Below, one piece after another: positions 30,852 to 43,521 of a stretch of 64,000 nucleotides of DNA (within the stretch, counting starts at the first letter, position 1; each line of letters starts with the position of its first letter). The DNA comes from Symsagittifera roscoffensis. Its lineage: Eukaryota > Xenacoelomorpha > Acoela > Convolutidae. The stretch lies in contig NC_087064.1 of NCBI RefSeq assembly GCF_963678635.1, positions 61,187,548 through 61,251,547 on the forward strand, given 5' to 3'. The position numbers were made by a program, and so were the translations under genes. The notes under the pieces were generated by a model that had not been told where the DNA came from, did not search any database, and saw nothing but the letters and a program-made list of their open reading frames with translations.

Positions 30852-33800
30852 TCCTCCGCCCCTAAAGACGGAAGAACAGGTGCGAGTTTTACGGTCGGTC
30901 GTATCAGCTCGCTCGTAACAGTTTTGATATCGGCGGATCGGGCGCATCCGTCTTTGCCGTAGTGTAGTTTAGCAATACGGGCGAGTGGGTAATGCCCACG
31001 TGGGCTGTCGGGTTCGACTACCCAAACCAAGTCGCCGGTTTTCAGTGTGACATCCGAATCATTATGCCACTTTGCTCTCTTGTTGAGAGATGGTACATAT
31101 TCACGCAGCCAGCGTGACCAAACTGCGTTAGCGTACGATTGTGCTCTGGCGTAACGCTTTTTATTATCAAAGTTATCTTCGAAACTTAACGACGGGAAGC
31201 TAGCTGCGCTGTGACCGAGAATGAAGTGATTCGGGGTGAGTGCCTCTAGGTCGTGCGGATCGGAACTGACCGGAGTGATCGGTCTTGCGTTAAGTAATTG
31301 TTCAACTAGGCAGAGCGTTGTTCCTAGAACTTCCTCAGTTAATCTCCTGTTGCCTAATATGTCGTACAACACTCGCTTAACACTTCTCACTAGCCGCTCC
31401 CAGGCGCCACCGTGATGAGGGGCACTGGGCGGGTTAAACTTCCACTTAATGCCTTTGTGGACGAAAACGGCCGGGGCGACTTTGTTCCAATTTTGGACAC
31501 AGGATAGGAGCTCCTTTTGAGCACCAACAAAATTCGTGCCATTGTCAGAAAGAATGGTTTTGGGGGTACCTCGCCTTGCAATAAATCGCTCTACGCCCAT
31601 GACGCAGGAACTAGTATCGAGAGATGGAACCAACTCGATGTGAACTGCTCGAGTCGTGAGGCAGGTAAATAGGAAACCCCATCTCTTTTCGGTACTTCGG
31701 CGTATTGGCACTTGAAACGGGCCAAAGTAATCAACACCTGTGTTGGAGAAGGGAGGCTGCTTGTAACCCAGTCTTTCAATCGGTAGGTCAGACATAATGG
31801 GCACAACTGTTTTTGCTTTGCGCTTACGGCATGTTATGCAAGTATTTTCGATGTTCCCAATTAACCAGCGCAACTTCAGAACAATGTATTTCAACTGAAC
31901 TACAGCACGCATGTAATCCAACCCCTGATGTGCATGTTGAAAGTGCATATGCCTAATCAACATATGAGCAACTCGGTGTCGACCATCCAGTATTATTGGA
32001 TGTTTGCTATCAAAGTCGGTATCAACAAGACAGCTGATACGTCCAGTTGAACGCAGGATGCCAGCTGGGCCGATGAACGGAGAATATTTAGCAATCCGAC
32101 TTTTCTTTGTTATCAGTTTATCGGACTGAAGTATTTTCACTTCGGCAGGAAATGATTCGGACTGAGCGAGATAAATGAGCTTCTGCTCGGCAATATCTAA
32201 CTCGGACGGGTCGGTTATTTCAAGCGTTTTTGTACGGAAGTGTTTATGCGATGGTAGCACACGAAGCATAAACGCTAAAACACGTTTGTACTTTACAATT
32301 GAGCTGAATTTATCCCAATTTTTAAACAGACGGCTCGACGGCGCTTTCTCAGATGAAGCATCAACAACAAACGTAGATGCAGTCTCAAGGCATGTATCAA
32401 TGTCACAGAGTGGGCCTTTTAATTGGATCTTTTTGATGACATCAGTGTTCGGCTTGAATGGCCAATCACATGTCCTCAATATACTAGGGCCTCTAACCCA
32501 GCTGCTATCCTTGAGGGCTTCCGAAGAAATCCCTCGTGTGCCGGTATCAGCTGGGTTATCACCACTGAGTACATGATTCCATTGATCAATGGTGGTGGAC
32601 TCCAAGATTTCACCAGTGCGGTTTCCAACAAACACAGGAAGTTTGTTGCACGAGTTAAGCCACTGGAGAACGGTGGTAGAATCAGTCCACATGAATACAT
32701 TGCTTACTTTGAAAGTAAGCGCTTTCAAAATCTCTTCTTTGAGTCGAGTCGCAAGCAGAGCAGCCTGAAGCTCTAACTTGGGAATGGAGAGCATCTTCAT
32801 AGGCGCTACACGGGCTTTCCCAAATACAAAAGCTAACTCGGTCTTTTGCGATTTAGCAAGTCGGGCTCGGAGAAACGATACGGCGCAAAAAACGTCCTGC
32901 GAACTATCACCGAACGTGTGAAGTTCAAAGCGGTCGAACGGTTCGGTAAAGTAGCTACGAGGTATCGTCAGAGTACCTAATAGTGGAAGTCCTGAGTGCC
33001 AATCTAGAAATTGTTGTTTAATTTCCTCTGGGAGATCATCATCCCACTTTTGACCACTGATTCTCCATATGTCTTTTAGTAAAAGGCGCGCTTTCACAGT
33101 ATATGGAGCTACCAGTCCTATTGGATCAAAAACTGAGGAAACAAAACTCAACACGGTGCGTTGAGTAATTGCTTTATCTAGTGGTCGATCAACACCTCTA
33201 CTTACTACTAGGGTATCTTTTACATGATCCCACCTGAGACCAAGAACATGCGACGATTGGTCTGGACTCTTACAAATATCCTTAACTGACGGGTTGGACT
33301 CACGGTTGTCCGGATTAAGAGCGGTTGTAACTTCGGGTACATTGCTAACAAACTTTGTCAGGTTAAACCCACCTAATTTGAGCATTGCGACTAAGTCTTT
33401 ACTTAGGCTAAGAGCGTCAGCGGTATTTTCGAACGAGTCAAGATAGTCGTCTATGTAAAACTTCTGGACAACGGCTGAAGCGGCTTCGGGGTATTCAGCT
33501 TGATTATCAGAAGCAGTTTTTTGTAGCGCGAAATTCGCACAAGTTGGCGAATCACGAGCGCCAAAAATATGACGGGTGTATTGGTGAACCACCACACTTG
33601 AAGTGGGGTCCTCCCGCCACAAAAAACGGAGAGACGGTTGATCTCGCGCAAGTACTCCAACTTGTAAGAACATACCTTCTATGTCCGCTGAGACGGCGTA
33701 CTTGTGTTGACGGAACCTCAACAGTACAAAAATAAGATTTTGAAGGAGATCCGGGCCAACCAAGAGAGATCTATTTAAGGAAGTGCCATGAAATTTGGAT

Positions 33801-34264
33801 GCTCCATTGAGCACACGGCGCACCTTGCCGGGTTTGTTCGGGTTCAAAACCGGATGGTGTGGAAGATACCACTCACGTTCGGCTCGTGAGCTGGGATCGT
33901 GCGGGTTGACGGTTATGACATATCCTTTACTTATATCTTCTCTGATTGTTTCGGTATACTTCTCGCGAAGTAACGGATCTTTATCTAATTTTTTCTCTAA
34001 CGACTTTAATTGGGCTAATGAAGAATAATAATTGTTAGGCAAGCTAACATCATTATCACTCCACAGCATCGGTACAGTGTAACGCTCACCATCGTGAACG
34101 GTTTCAGTTTTTAGGATCGACAAAGCACGCTTGTCTGCGGCGGAACGGGCATCTACTTGCTTGAACGCACCATACGACTCTAACTCATAGCAAGTTTTGA
34201 TTTGGTCGGTCAGAGAAGTATCGTCCGTAACGCAGTTAAAGAAGAAGAATTTAAGGACGAACGA
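30833..34264 (-). CDS. BEL/Pao pol of element 2
   Basis: Open over the same span as in element 1 with all RT, RNase H and integrase catalytic residues kept. Compared with element 1, numbered from SILKTETVHDG: M178V, D197N, T217A and V499F; I noticed no silent change, although the number is too small to argue selection. It shares the -1 frame relation to the protease frame. Confidence 0.92.
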   Translation of the reverse strand, partial: SFVLKFFFFNCVTDDTSLTDQIKTCYELESYGAFKQVDARSAADKRALSILKTETVHDGERYTVPMLWSDNDVSLPNNYYSSLAQLKSLEKKLDKDPLLREKYTETIREDISKGYVITVNPHDPSSRAEREWYLPHHPVLNPNKPGKVRRVLNGASKFHGTSLNRSLLVGPDLLQNLIFVLLRFRQHKYAVSADIEGMFLQVGVLARDQPSLRFLWREDPTSSVVVHQYTRHIFGARDSPTCANFALQKTASDNQAEYPEAASAVVQKFYIDDYLDSFENTADALSLSKDLVAMLKLGGFNLTKFVSNVPEVTTALNPDNRESNPSVKDICKSPDQSSHVLGLRWDHVKDTLVVSRGVDRPLDKAITQRTVLSFVSSVFDPIGLVAPYTVKARLLLKDIWRISGQKWDDDLPEEIKQQFLDWHSGLPLLGTLTIPRSYFTEPFDRFELHTFGDSSQDVFCAVSFLRARLAKSQKTELAFVFGKARVAPMKMLSIPKLELQAALLATRLKEEILKALTFKVSNVFMWTDSTTVLQWLNSCNKLPVFVGNRTGEILESTTIDQWNHVLSGDNPADTGTRGISSEALKDSSWVRGPSILRTCDWPFKPNTDVIKKIQLKGPLCDIDTCLETASTFVVDASSEKAPSSRLFKNWDKFSSIVKYKRVLAFMLRVLPSHKHFRTKTLEITDPSELDIAEQKLIYLAQSESFPAEVKILQSDKLITKKSRIAKYSPFIGPAGILRSTGRISCLVDTDFDSKHPIILDGRHRVAHMLIRHMHFQHAHQGLDYMRAVVQLKYIVLKLRWLIGNIENTCITCRKRKAKTVVPIMSDLPIERLGYKQPPFSNTGVDYFGPFQVPIRRSTEKRWGFLFTCLTTRAVHIELVPSLDTSSCVMGVERFIARRGTPKTILSDNGTNFVGAQKELLSCVQNWNKVAPAVFVHKGIKWKFNPPSAPHHGGAWERLVRSVKRVLYDILGNRRLTEEVLGTTLCLVEQLLNARPITPVSSDPHDLEALTPNHFILGHSAASFPSLSFEDNFDNKKRYARAQSYANAVWSRWLREYVPSLNKRAKWHNDSDVTLKTGDLVWVVEPDSPRGHYPLARIAKLHYGKDGCARSADIKTVTSELIRPTVKLAPVLPSLGAEDVAAQM
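30852..30863 (-). promoter_or_regulatory. Polypurine tract of element 2
   Basis: AGGGGCGGAGGA on the element strand, directly before TGTTGC. Confidence 0.72.
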
Positions 34265-35435
34265 TCAGGAGACGGACCACTAATGACCCAACCTATCGGA
34301 AGTCGGACGGCGCACGGTGAGTCAAGTTCATCTCCGAAGACATGTTCGAGGGGTCTTATCGCATGATAGAAGTCCTGTCCTATAACTATCTCAATCTCTT
34401 TGTAATTATACGCAGTCGTCTTTAACGGGGCTAGTTGCGGGTAATTGACCTGCAATTCGGAAACGTTTATAACATCGGGTCCTATATACATGTTGTGCTT
34501 AACGAAAGCGACAAACGAAAACGAAAATTCACTTTCATTGGGCTTTGCGGAAACTTTCAAGTGAACTCGTTGAGTTTTAGATACCTTGGCTGAGTTAAAA
34601 CCATCGGTCGTAACATTTACGGGCGTGCCAACTAATTTCAGACGTTCAACGAGTGCCGCGGAAACCCAAGAATGAGTGGAACCGGTGTCACAAAGTGCTA
34701 GTGCATTCGAATTTTCCGAACCAGAGGACACATCTACCAACGCAACGGGAAGAATACCTTTTGCAGTTCCCTCACAAGGTTTAACACAAGCTGCGTTATT
34801 TGCAGAAGTAGTGTTTGTATTAGTTTGAGTCGATGGTGATCGGTCGGCCTCTTTGGGCGGGAAAACTTTCTCGGCTCCATGAAGAAGCACATTGTGAGTG
34901 CTCTCACAGTCCTGTTTTGGGCATTTTCTTGCCTTTTGGCACTTTCGGAAGGTATGGTTGCCTTGTAAACAAGAAAAACAGAGCTTTTCTTCTGCTACAT
35001 ATTTAGCCCTTTGTGTTGCGTTTTTCTCTTTGAACACGGAACAGTTCCAGAGTGCATGCTGCCCTTTGCATAGCGAGCATGGAGGAAACCTTGTCTTTTC
35101 TCTACTTTTCTCATCCTTAGAACTTACCTTAGTGTTACCTGCAAGCACTTTTGTAACTACTTTTTGTTTAACTGGTTCTTCAGACTTACCCTTAGAATTG
35201 ATCGTTTTCAGCCTCTCATGACCCTCCGCTTTTTCTTTGAGCCATTCATTGAAATCTAGCAGAGTTGGTCTATGCCATTGGCGTCTTACGGTTTGCATCG
35301 ACCATGCCTCCTTAAGGTTCGGGGGAAGCTTACTCACAGCCTGATTCAGTAAGTTAACACTTTTCAGGTCGTCGTTAAAAGACAGAGACTTGAATACGGT
35401 AACAAGTCCAGAAATTGCAGAGGAAAATCCAATTA
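34210..35435 (-). CDS. Gag C-terminus and aspartic protease of element 2, 5'-truncated
   Basis: Protein after the junction is identical to element 1 over the knuckles and DTGS active site. One difference (C to T at 35399, plus strand) lies close to the array junction. Starts inside tRNA array sequence without an ATG. Confidence 0.88.
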
Positions 35436-36280
35436 CACGACCCTTGGATTAAGAGTCCCATGCTCTACCGACTGAGCTAGCCGGGCTGTATGATGATAAC
35501 TAACAGACTATGTTTGCTAATGATCATCCTTTTTCCGAAGTTTTTAGTTGAAATGTTTTTTCTGTTATATAAAATATAGAAAAATTGAAAATATTTTTTA
35601 TTTGCCCTGAAGCTGTCCGTCATTTGGATTTGAAAAATATTTTTTTTTATAGAAGATTATGAAAACTTCTTGCCCAATTTGGTGCTCGAACCCATGACCC
35701 TGGGATTAAGAGTCTCATGCTCTACCGACTGAGCTAGCCGGGCTGTATGATGTCAACTAAGAGACTGTGTTTGCTAATGATCACCCTTTTTCCGAAATTT
35801 TTGTTGAATTGTTTTTTCTGTTGAATAAAATATAGAGGAATTGATAAGATTTTTTTTCAATTGCGTTTAAGCACTCCGTCAAACGGATTCGCAAAAGATT
35901 GTTTTTTGAATACCTTAAAGACTTTTCGCCCAACGTGGGGCTCGAACCCACGACCCTGGGAGGAAGAATTCCATGCTCTAACGACTGAGTTAGCCGGGCT
36001 GTATGATGTTAACTAAGAGACTGTGTTTGCTAATGATCATCTTTTTTCCGAAGTTTTTGGTTGAAATGTTTTTTCTGTTATATAAAATATAGAAAAATTG
36101 AAAAGATTTTTTATTTGCCCTGAAGCTGTCCGTCATTTGGATTTGAAAAATATTGTTTTTTTGAAGATTATGAAAAGTTTTTGCCCAATTTGGTGCTCGA
36201 ACCCATGACCCTGGGATTAAGAGTCTCATGCTCTACGGACTGAGCTAGCCGGGCTGTATGATGTTAACTAAAAGACTGTG
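35436..36280 (-). repeat. tRNA-Lys array piece embedded in element 2
   Basis: Truncated class A (35436-35486), C (35671-35743), B (35927-35999) and C (36182-36254), joined to gag at 36280/36281. Same junctions as in element 1. Confidence 0.9.
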
Positions 36281-37897
36281 ACAATCAGGAACGAACGGTT
36301 GATTAGCATGTGAAAAGTTTTCAGGCTGCGCAAAGAACACAGTCCCTCCACTTGTAATAGGAACAAAATTATTCGTAGGAACAATCGGAGTTACTGCGGA
36401 AAAAACAGTTGTCGAAGGAACGTAGTGCTGTTGAGTTGACATTAAAGGGATAGCAACAGCTGGTCTCCACAAATTACTATAAGGATTGTAGTGGTCACTT
36501 GAAAAGTTATAACTACTAACGGGAACACCCATATGTTGTTGTGATGGGGCTACAGGTGCTTGGTAGCCAGCTACTACTGATCCTGCAGTGTGATGACTTA
36601 AAGAAACATGATTAACTGCTGTTGATGCAGGAACAAACGGTGTTACACCAGAAGGAACTTCTGCAGATGATGGCGGAGCAAAATAGTTTTCAGAAGTTAC
36701 CGGGACTACTGAACCTGTGTTTGGATTGCCTAGCACCGGATGAGTGGACAAAAAAGTTTGCTGAGGCAAATTATTAGAAACAGGTTGAATGACCTGCTGT
36801 AACCCTACTGGATTGTTAACGGAAACCTGCGATCGGACCAAATTCGACAAATTATGATGTTGTCCGTGAATGTGGTTACTGTAATACAATCCCGGATCAC
36901 TAGAAGCTGCGGGGCGGTTATTCACGCCTGTAAAACTTGATGAGACCAAGTAATTTGTTGATGCAGGATAAGTTGCCTCAGGAGCTGTTGAACGAACGTG
37001 CTGCTCTTGATTGGGAACTACAACAGCATCAGGCTGATTGTGGTCGACAGATTCGACCCAGTGACGCGTACGATCCTTTTCGTCTATTGATAGTTGTGGA
37101 GAGATTCGAGTTAAACCACTTTCCTCAGCATTCTCACTGATTTCCGACAACTCATCTTCTAACTCAAGCCCTTTCAACTCAATTTCTGCCAGTTTTTTCC
37201 TGTGTTCTTCAGCCAATTCTTCCAACTCTAAACGACTTTGTTGTTCTTTCAGTCTTAATGATACCTTTGCCTGCCTCTCAAGTTCCTCTTGTTGTTTCTT
37301 TAAAATCATTAAAACGCGCTTTTTCTCAGAAAGTGTTTTCGACGGAGCGGCGGTATAACTAGATTTCTGAGAGCCCGATTGCTGATGTCGGCTGCTTCGA
37401 TGCGACAACTTAGAGCGGGTATCTGTTTTATGCGACCGGGGTTTTTCACTTTTTTCAGAATGATGAGAAACTTTTGAGCTGCTATCAATTTTGTCCGGCT
37501 CTGTTACTGTCTCAAAACTTGTTTTATATGTGATAGCTTCCTGCAAAACTTTATCGTTGCTTTGAGTCAACTTATGAAGCCACATATCCTGTGCCGGTAT
37601 CAATTCGTCGGGATTGGCACTTTTTGCAGCCATATCAATCAACTCAGTATTTATCTCGACCGCTTGCTCTATTTAGTTCCTACATTTTTCAATATAAGTA
37701 TCAATTTTTGAGCAACGACTCTGACTCTCTATGTATTCTAAAATTATCTCGTGGCATTTATAAAGTTCGTTTTCGAGAGTGCTACGTTTCTCAAACAACT
37801 TCTTAATTTTCTTCTGAAACTTAACTTCCATGCTTAATAATTTCAGAAATAAACGACTCTCAGAACATACTGTATTTTCACTCAAGTAAATCCACAA
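36245..37897 (-). pseudogene. Gag N-terminal region of element 2, nonsense mutation
   Basis: Matches 6384-8036 but a Tyr codon TAT is TAA at about 37673 (plus strand CTATTTAG instead of CTATATAG), ending the frame 74 codons after the upstream Met or 52 after MEVKF. Downstream there is also a Thr to Ile change (VAIPL). Element 2 therefore has lost gag twice: by this stop and by the array insertion. Confidence 0.88.
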
Positions 37898-37901
37898 ACT
37901 T

Positions 37902-39404
37902 TTACCTGGCGTTAAAGTTAAAGCTTAAACTGGGCTTTGTGAAACAAGTCTCTTTCACGCGCTTTTGGGACGGTGCGGATAGTATACGGAGCGCGTGATC
38001 CAAGGAACTAGCTCCTAGAATGAATACCATACACTCAAGAGACCTATGCGTCGGCTACGTTACGCTAAAGTACCAATGGGGTGGGGAAATTAAGTAGGTA
38101 GGTTGAACTCCAACAACGCACACGGAGTAAACCTGAGGATGAAAGAATTCAACTTAACTCACTTAATATCACCGTACCTGACCACTTAACATTAGTGTCG
38201 CGCAACGAAGTCAATAATCGGACGGGCTGAAACGGCTTATATTTACTTGAAGCGTACTGGCTTTCAGTTTCACCAATGTGGGTGGGGGATCAGGCAAATT
38301 GGTTAAGTTCCAACAACACACGCGGAAAAAACCTGAGGATGAAAAAACTCAACTTAATTTGCCTGATATTTCGCTACCAGACCACTTACCATAAGGTTGG
38401 TGTCATGTTACAGCACAGTTTCGCAGAATTATGGGGACGTTTTGAGGAATTTTTGGCGATTTTTTACTTTTTTCCCAAAATTTTTCAGAAAACTTTGGTC
38501 AGCAGGTTCGAGTCGTAAACCAATCCAAAAAACTAGTCTAGTACCCCTTGTCTATGATCCGATTTTTTGGATTTTCAATCCGCTCACAATTACCCAAAAA
38601 TTTGTGTTATCGGGAAAATTACCACTTGTAGCTTGCTTTGAGTTGGGATACACAATAAGACACCGTATGTAATTTTATTGCACAAAAAAGTTTATAAAAA
38701 CTAGATGAGTCTTACAGTTTTTTGACGATTTTTTGGAGATTGGGCGGTCACCGGTTTTCGGATTATCAAACCATCGGCCAGACGCAGAGAAATTGTTCCA
38801 TGATTGCTTCTATCACTTCCACAAAACGTCTGTAGCTGGCTTGCGCTTGACAACTCAATCGACACCTGAATTTCTCGGTAGGCCTCTCTGAATTTCCTTT
38901 GTCAGTTCTTGATAAATAAGAAATATGTCGCGTCCGCTTTTCTGCTTTTTTCAGCTCCTCGCTGGGACTGATTGAATCTCGATTTAACAGCCTATATAAT
39001 CGGCGTTAGCTTAGGCCACTCGGCCAACTGGTACTCTGACGACTTTCGGCCAACTGGTACTCTGACGACTTTCGGCCAACTGGTACTCTGACGACTTTCG
39101 GCCAACTGGTACTCTGACGACTTTCGGCCAACTGGTACTCTGACGACTTTCGGCCAACTGGTACTCTGACGACTTTCGGCCAACTGGTACTCTGACGACT
39201 TTCGGCCAACTGGTACTCTGACGACTTTCGGCCAACTGGTACTCTGACGACTTTCGGCCAACTGGTACTCTGACGGAAGGATACACTCGGGTTCGCCAAA
39301 AACAGTGGTCCCTTGTTGTGTTGCAATGGTAAACTCGAGTCCCTCGTGCTACAGAATCGGGTCCCTTGTGCTACAGAATCAGGTCCCTTGTGCTACAGAA
39401 TCGG
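37902..39404 (-). other. 5' leader of element 2
   Basis: Same content as the element 1 leader, including both hairpin modules (38072-38193 and 38272-38395). Confidence 0.68.
39022..39275. repeat. 26-bp minisatellite, element 2, 10 copies
   Basis: Same copy number as element 1. Confidence 0.94.
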
Positions 39405-39422
39405 GTCCCTTGTGGGGCGCCA
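39405..39422 (-). promoter_or_regulatory. Primer binding site of element 2
   Basis: TGGCGCCCCACAAGGGAC on the element strand, unchanged, with the 22-bp repeats beside it. Confidence 0.68.
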
Positions 39423-39425
39423 AAA

Positions 39426-39904
39426 TGTGCGCTCAATCTCCACGGATTGTAAAAATATCGAATTTCAAACAATTTAATTCGAGCATTTTATCGGCAAAAT
39501 AACTCGGTAACAATGAGTTTTCATAACAAAACTTTTTTATTGTTATCGGTAACATCGGCCACAATAAACTGCATAACTCAAAGCAAGCTGCAAAAATGGC
39601 CAGTATTTGTCCTTGAGACAAATTGCTCTTTTTAAAGGTCAGCCTTAACCAAGGCTGAACCAAATTAGAGCGAAAAGACGGTTAAAATGGGTTTTGGGGG
39701 GACCGAACCTGGTTACGGAGCATCCCATCAAGTTCGGTGCACATACGAGTTCTAGAAAGGAAATGACCTAGGCGGGATTCGAACCGGCGCCGAAACCGCC
39801 GGGACGCACCATGTATACGCTCGGCTACTGTCCCTATATGCATTTATATTTTGGTTCAGTTTTATGCATTTATACTCTCGCACATTTACATTTGCGCTGC
39901 AACA
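39426..39904 (-). repeat. 5' LTR of element 2
   Basis: 479 bp; keeps the three bases that separate the element 1 5' LTR from its 3' LTR and adds one private change (GAGTTTT for GAGATTT near 39518). Confidence 0.9.
39765..39834 (-). other. tRNA-like Pol III promoter in 5' LTR of element 2
   Basis: Same as 9904-9973. Confidence 0.58.
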
Positions 39905-41723
39905 AATACCATAAAGACTTTTCGCCCACCGTGGGGCTCGAACCCACGACCCTGGGAGGAACAATTCCATGCTCTAACGGTTGAGCTAGCCGGGCTGTAT
40001 GATGATAACCAAGAGACTGTGTTTGGTAATGATCATCCTTTTTCCGAAATTTTCGATTGAACTGTTTTTTTTTGTTATATAAAACATAGAAGAATTGAAA
40101 AGGTGTTTTTAATTTGCTTTTAAGCTCTCCGTCAATTGGATTTGCAAAAAATTGTTTTTTGAACCTAAAAAATTTTCGCCCAACGTGGGGCTCGACCCCA
40201 CGACCCTGGGAGGAAGAATTCCATGCTCTAACGACTGAGCTAGCAGGGCTGTATGATGTCAACTAAGAGACTGTGTTTGCTAATGATCATCCTTTTTCCG
40301 AAGTTTTTGGTTGAAATGTTTTTTCTGTTATATAAAGTATAGAAAAATTGAAAAGATTTTTTATTTGCCCTGAAGCTGTCCGTCATTTGGATTTGAAAAA
40401 TATTGTTTTTTTTTTGAAGATTATGAAAACTTTTCGCCTAATTTGGTGCTCGAACCAATGAGCCTGGGATTAAGAGTCTCATGCTCTACCGACTGAGCTA
40501 GCGGGGCTGTATGATGTTAACTAAGAGACTATGTTTGCTAATGATCACCCTTTTTCCGAAATTTTTGTTGAATTGTTTTTTCTGTTGAATAAAATATAGA
40601 GGAATTGATAAAGTTTTTTTTTCAATTGCGTTTAAGCACTCCGTCAAATGGATTCGCAAAAGATTGTTTTTTGAATACCATAAAGACTTTTCGCCCAACG
40701 TGGGGCTCGAACCCACGACCCTGGGAGGAAGAATTCCATGCTCTAACGACTGAGCTAGCCGGGCTGTATGATGTTAACTAAGAGACTGTGTTTGGTAATG
40801 ATCATCCTTTTTCCGAAGTTTTTGGTTGAAATGTTTTTTCTGTTATATAAAATATAGAAAAATTGAAAAGATTTTTTATTTTCCCTGAAGCTGTCCGTCA
40901 TTTGGATTTGAAAAATATTGTTTTTTTTTTTTGAAGATTATGAAAACTTTTCGCCTAATTTGGTGCTCGAACCAATGAGCCTGGGATTAAGAGTCTCATG
41001 CTCTACCGACTGAGCTAGCGGGGCTGTATGATGTTAACTAAGAGACTATGTTTGCTAATGATCACCCTTTTTCCGAAATTTTTGTTGAATTGTTTTTTCT
41101 GTTGAATAAAATATAGAGGAATTGATAAAGTTTTTTTTTCAATTGCGTTTAAGCACTCCGTCAAATGGATTCGCAAAAGATTGTTTTTTGAATACCATAA
41201 AGACTTTTCGCCCAACGTGGGGCTCGAACCCACGACCCTGGGAGGAAGAATTCCATGCTCTAACAACTGAGCTAGCCGGGCTGTATGATGTTAACTAAGA
41301 GACTGTGTTTGGTAATGATCATCCTTTTTCCGAAGTTTTTGGTTGAAATGTTTTTTCTGTTATATAAAATATAGAAAAATTGAAAAGATTTTTTATTTTC
41401 CCTGAAGCTGTCCGTCATTTGGATTTGAAAAATATTATTTTTTTTAGAAGATTATGAAAACTTTTTGCCCAATTTGGTGCTCGAACCCATGACCCTGGGA
41501 TTAAGAGTCTCATGCTCTACCGACTGAGCTAGCCGGGCTGTATGATGTCAACTAAGAGACTGTGTTTGCTAATGATCACCCTTTTTTCCGAAATTTTTGT
41601 TGAATTGTTTTTTCTGTTGAATAAAATGTAGAGGAATTGATAAGGTTTTTTTTTCAATTGCGTTTAAGCACTCCGTCAAATGGATTCGCAAAAGATTGTT
41701 TTTTGAATACCATAAAGACTTTT

Positions 41724-41796
41724 CGCCCAACGTGGGGCTCGAACCCACGACCCTGGGATTAAGAGTCCCATGCTCTACCGACTGAGCTAGCCGGGC
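41724..41796 (-). tRNA. tRNA-Lys(CUU), consensus
   Basis: Exact class A copy; trailer TCTTT, weak terminator. Confidence 0.88.
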
Positions 41797-42236
41797 TGTA
41801 TGATGTTAACTAAGAGACTGTGTTTGGTAATGATCATCCTTTTTCCGAAGTTTTTGGTTGAAATGTTTTTTCTGTAATATAAAATATAGAAAAATTGAAA
41901 ATATTTTTTATTTGCCCTGAAGCTGTCCGTCATTTGGATTTGAAAAATATTGTTTTTTTAGAAGATTATGAAAACTTCTTGCCCAATTTGGTGCTCGAAC
42001 CCATGACCCTGGGATTAAGAGTCTCATGCTCTACCGTCTGAGATAGCCGGGCTGTATGATGTCAACTAAGAGACTGTGTTTGCTAATGATCACCCTTTTT
42101 CCGAAATTTTTGTTGAATTGTTTTTTCTGTTGAATAAAATATAGAGGAATTGATAAGGTTTTTTTTTTAATTGCGTTTAAGCACTCCGTCAAATGGATTC
42201 GCAAAAGATTGTTTTTTGAATACCATAAAGACTTTT

Positions 42237-42309
42237 CGCCCAACGTGGGGCTCGAACCCACGACCCTTGGATTAAGAGTCCCATGCTCTACCGACTGAGC
42301 TAGCCGGGC
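42237..42309 (-). tRNA. tRNA-Lys(CUU) variant C42A
   Basis: G28-A42 mismatch; weak terminator. Unlike its counterpart 12375 it keeps C4. Confidence 0.7.
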
Positions 42310-43008
42310 TGTATGATGATAACTAACAGACTATGTTTGCTAATGATCATCCTTTTTCCGAAGTTTTTAGTTGAAATGTTTTTTCTGTTATATAAAATAT
42401 AGAAAAATTGAAAAGATTTTTTTTTATTTGTCCTGAAGCTGTCCGTCGTTTGGATTTGAAAAATATTGTTTTTTGAACATTATAAAAAATTTTCGCCCAA
42501 CGTGGGGCTCGAACCCACGACCCTGGGAGGAAGAATTCCATGCTCTAACGACTGAGCTAGCCGGGCTGTATGATGTTAACTAAGAGACTGTGTTTGGTAA
42601 TGATCATCCTTTTTCCGAAGTTTTTGGTTGAAATGTTTTTTCTGTTATATAAAATATAGAAAAATTGAAAAGATTTTTTATTTTCCCTGAAGCTGTCCGT
42701 CATTTGGATTTGAAAAATATTATTTTTTTTAGAAGATTATGAAAACTTTTTGCCCAATTTGGTGCTCGAACCCATGACCCTGGGATTAAGAGTCTCATGC
42801 TCTACCGACTGAGCTAGCCGGGCTGTATGATGTCAACTAAGAGACTGTGTTTGCTAATGATCACCCTTTTTTCCGAAATTTTTGTTGAATTGTTTTTTCT
42901 GTTGAATAAAATGTAGAGGAATTGATAAGGTTTTTTTTTCAATTGCGTTTAAGCACTCCGTCAAATGGATTCGCAAAAGATTGTTTTTTGAATACCATAA
43001 ATACTTTT

Positions 43009-43081
43009 CGCCCAACGTGGGGCTCGAACCCACGACCCTGGGATTAAGAGTCCCATGCTCTACCGACTGAGCTAGCCGGGC
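43009..43081 (-). tRNA. tRNA-Lys(CUU), consensus
   Basis: Exact class A copy; trailer TATTT, weak terminator. Confidence 0.88.
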
Positions 43082-43521
43082 TGTATGATGTTAACTAAGA
43101 GACTGTGTTTGGTAATGATCATCCTTTTTCCGAAGTTTTTGGTTGAAATGTTTTTTCTGTTATATAAAATATAGAAAAATTGAAAATATTTTTTATTTGC
43201 CCTGAAGCTGTCCGTCATTTGGATTTGAAAAATATTGTTTTTTTTAGAAGATTATGAAAACTTCTTGCCCAATTTGGTGCTCGAACCCATGACCCTGGGA
43301 TTAAGAGTCTCATGCTCTACCGACTGAGCTAGCCGGGCTGTATGATGTCAACTAAGAGACTGTGTTTGCTAATGATCACCCTTTTTCCGAAATTTTTGTT
43401 GAATTGTTTTTTCTGTTGAATAAAATATAGAGGAATTGATAAGGTTTTTTTTCAATTGCGTTTAAGCACTCCGTCAAATGGATTCGCAAAAGATTATTTT
43501 TTGAATACCATAAAGACTTTT

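Larger units (their letters stand above)
30373..39904 (-). mobile_element. BEL/Pao LTR retrotransposon, element 2 (duplicate of element 1)
   Basis: Same length, structure and internal tRNA array as element 1, at a constant offset of 29,861 bp. It also shares the differences between left and right LTR, the target duplication and the flanking units, so it is a segmental duplicate and not a new insertion. Private differences include four amino-acid changes in pol, a gag stop codon at 37673 and A to T at 39518 in the 5' LTR. Confidence 0.92.

Noticed and set aside
30373-39904. Element 2 as an independent insertion
   Set aside because: Same flanking units, same target duplication and same LTR-to-LTR differences as element 1; duplication explains all of these.
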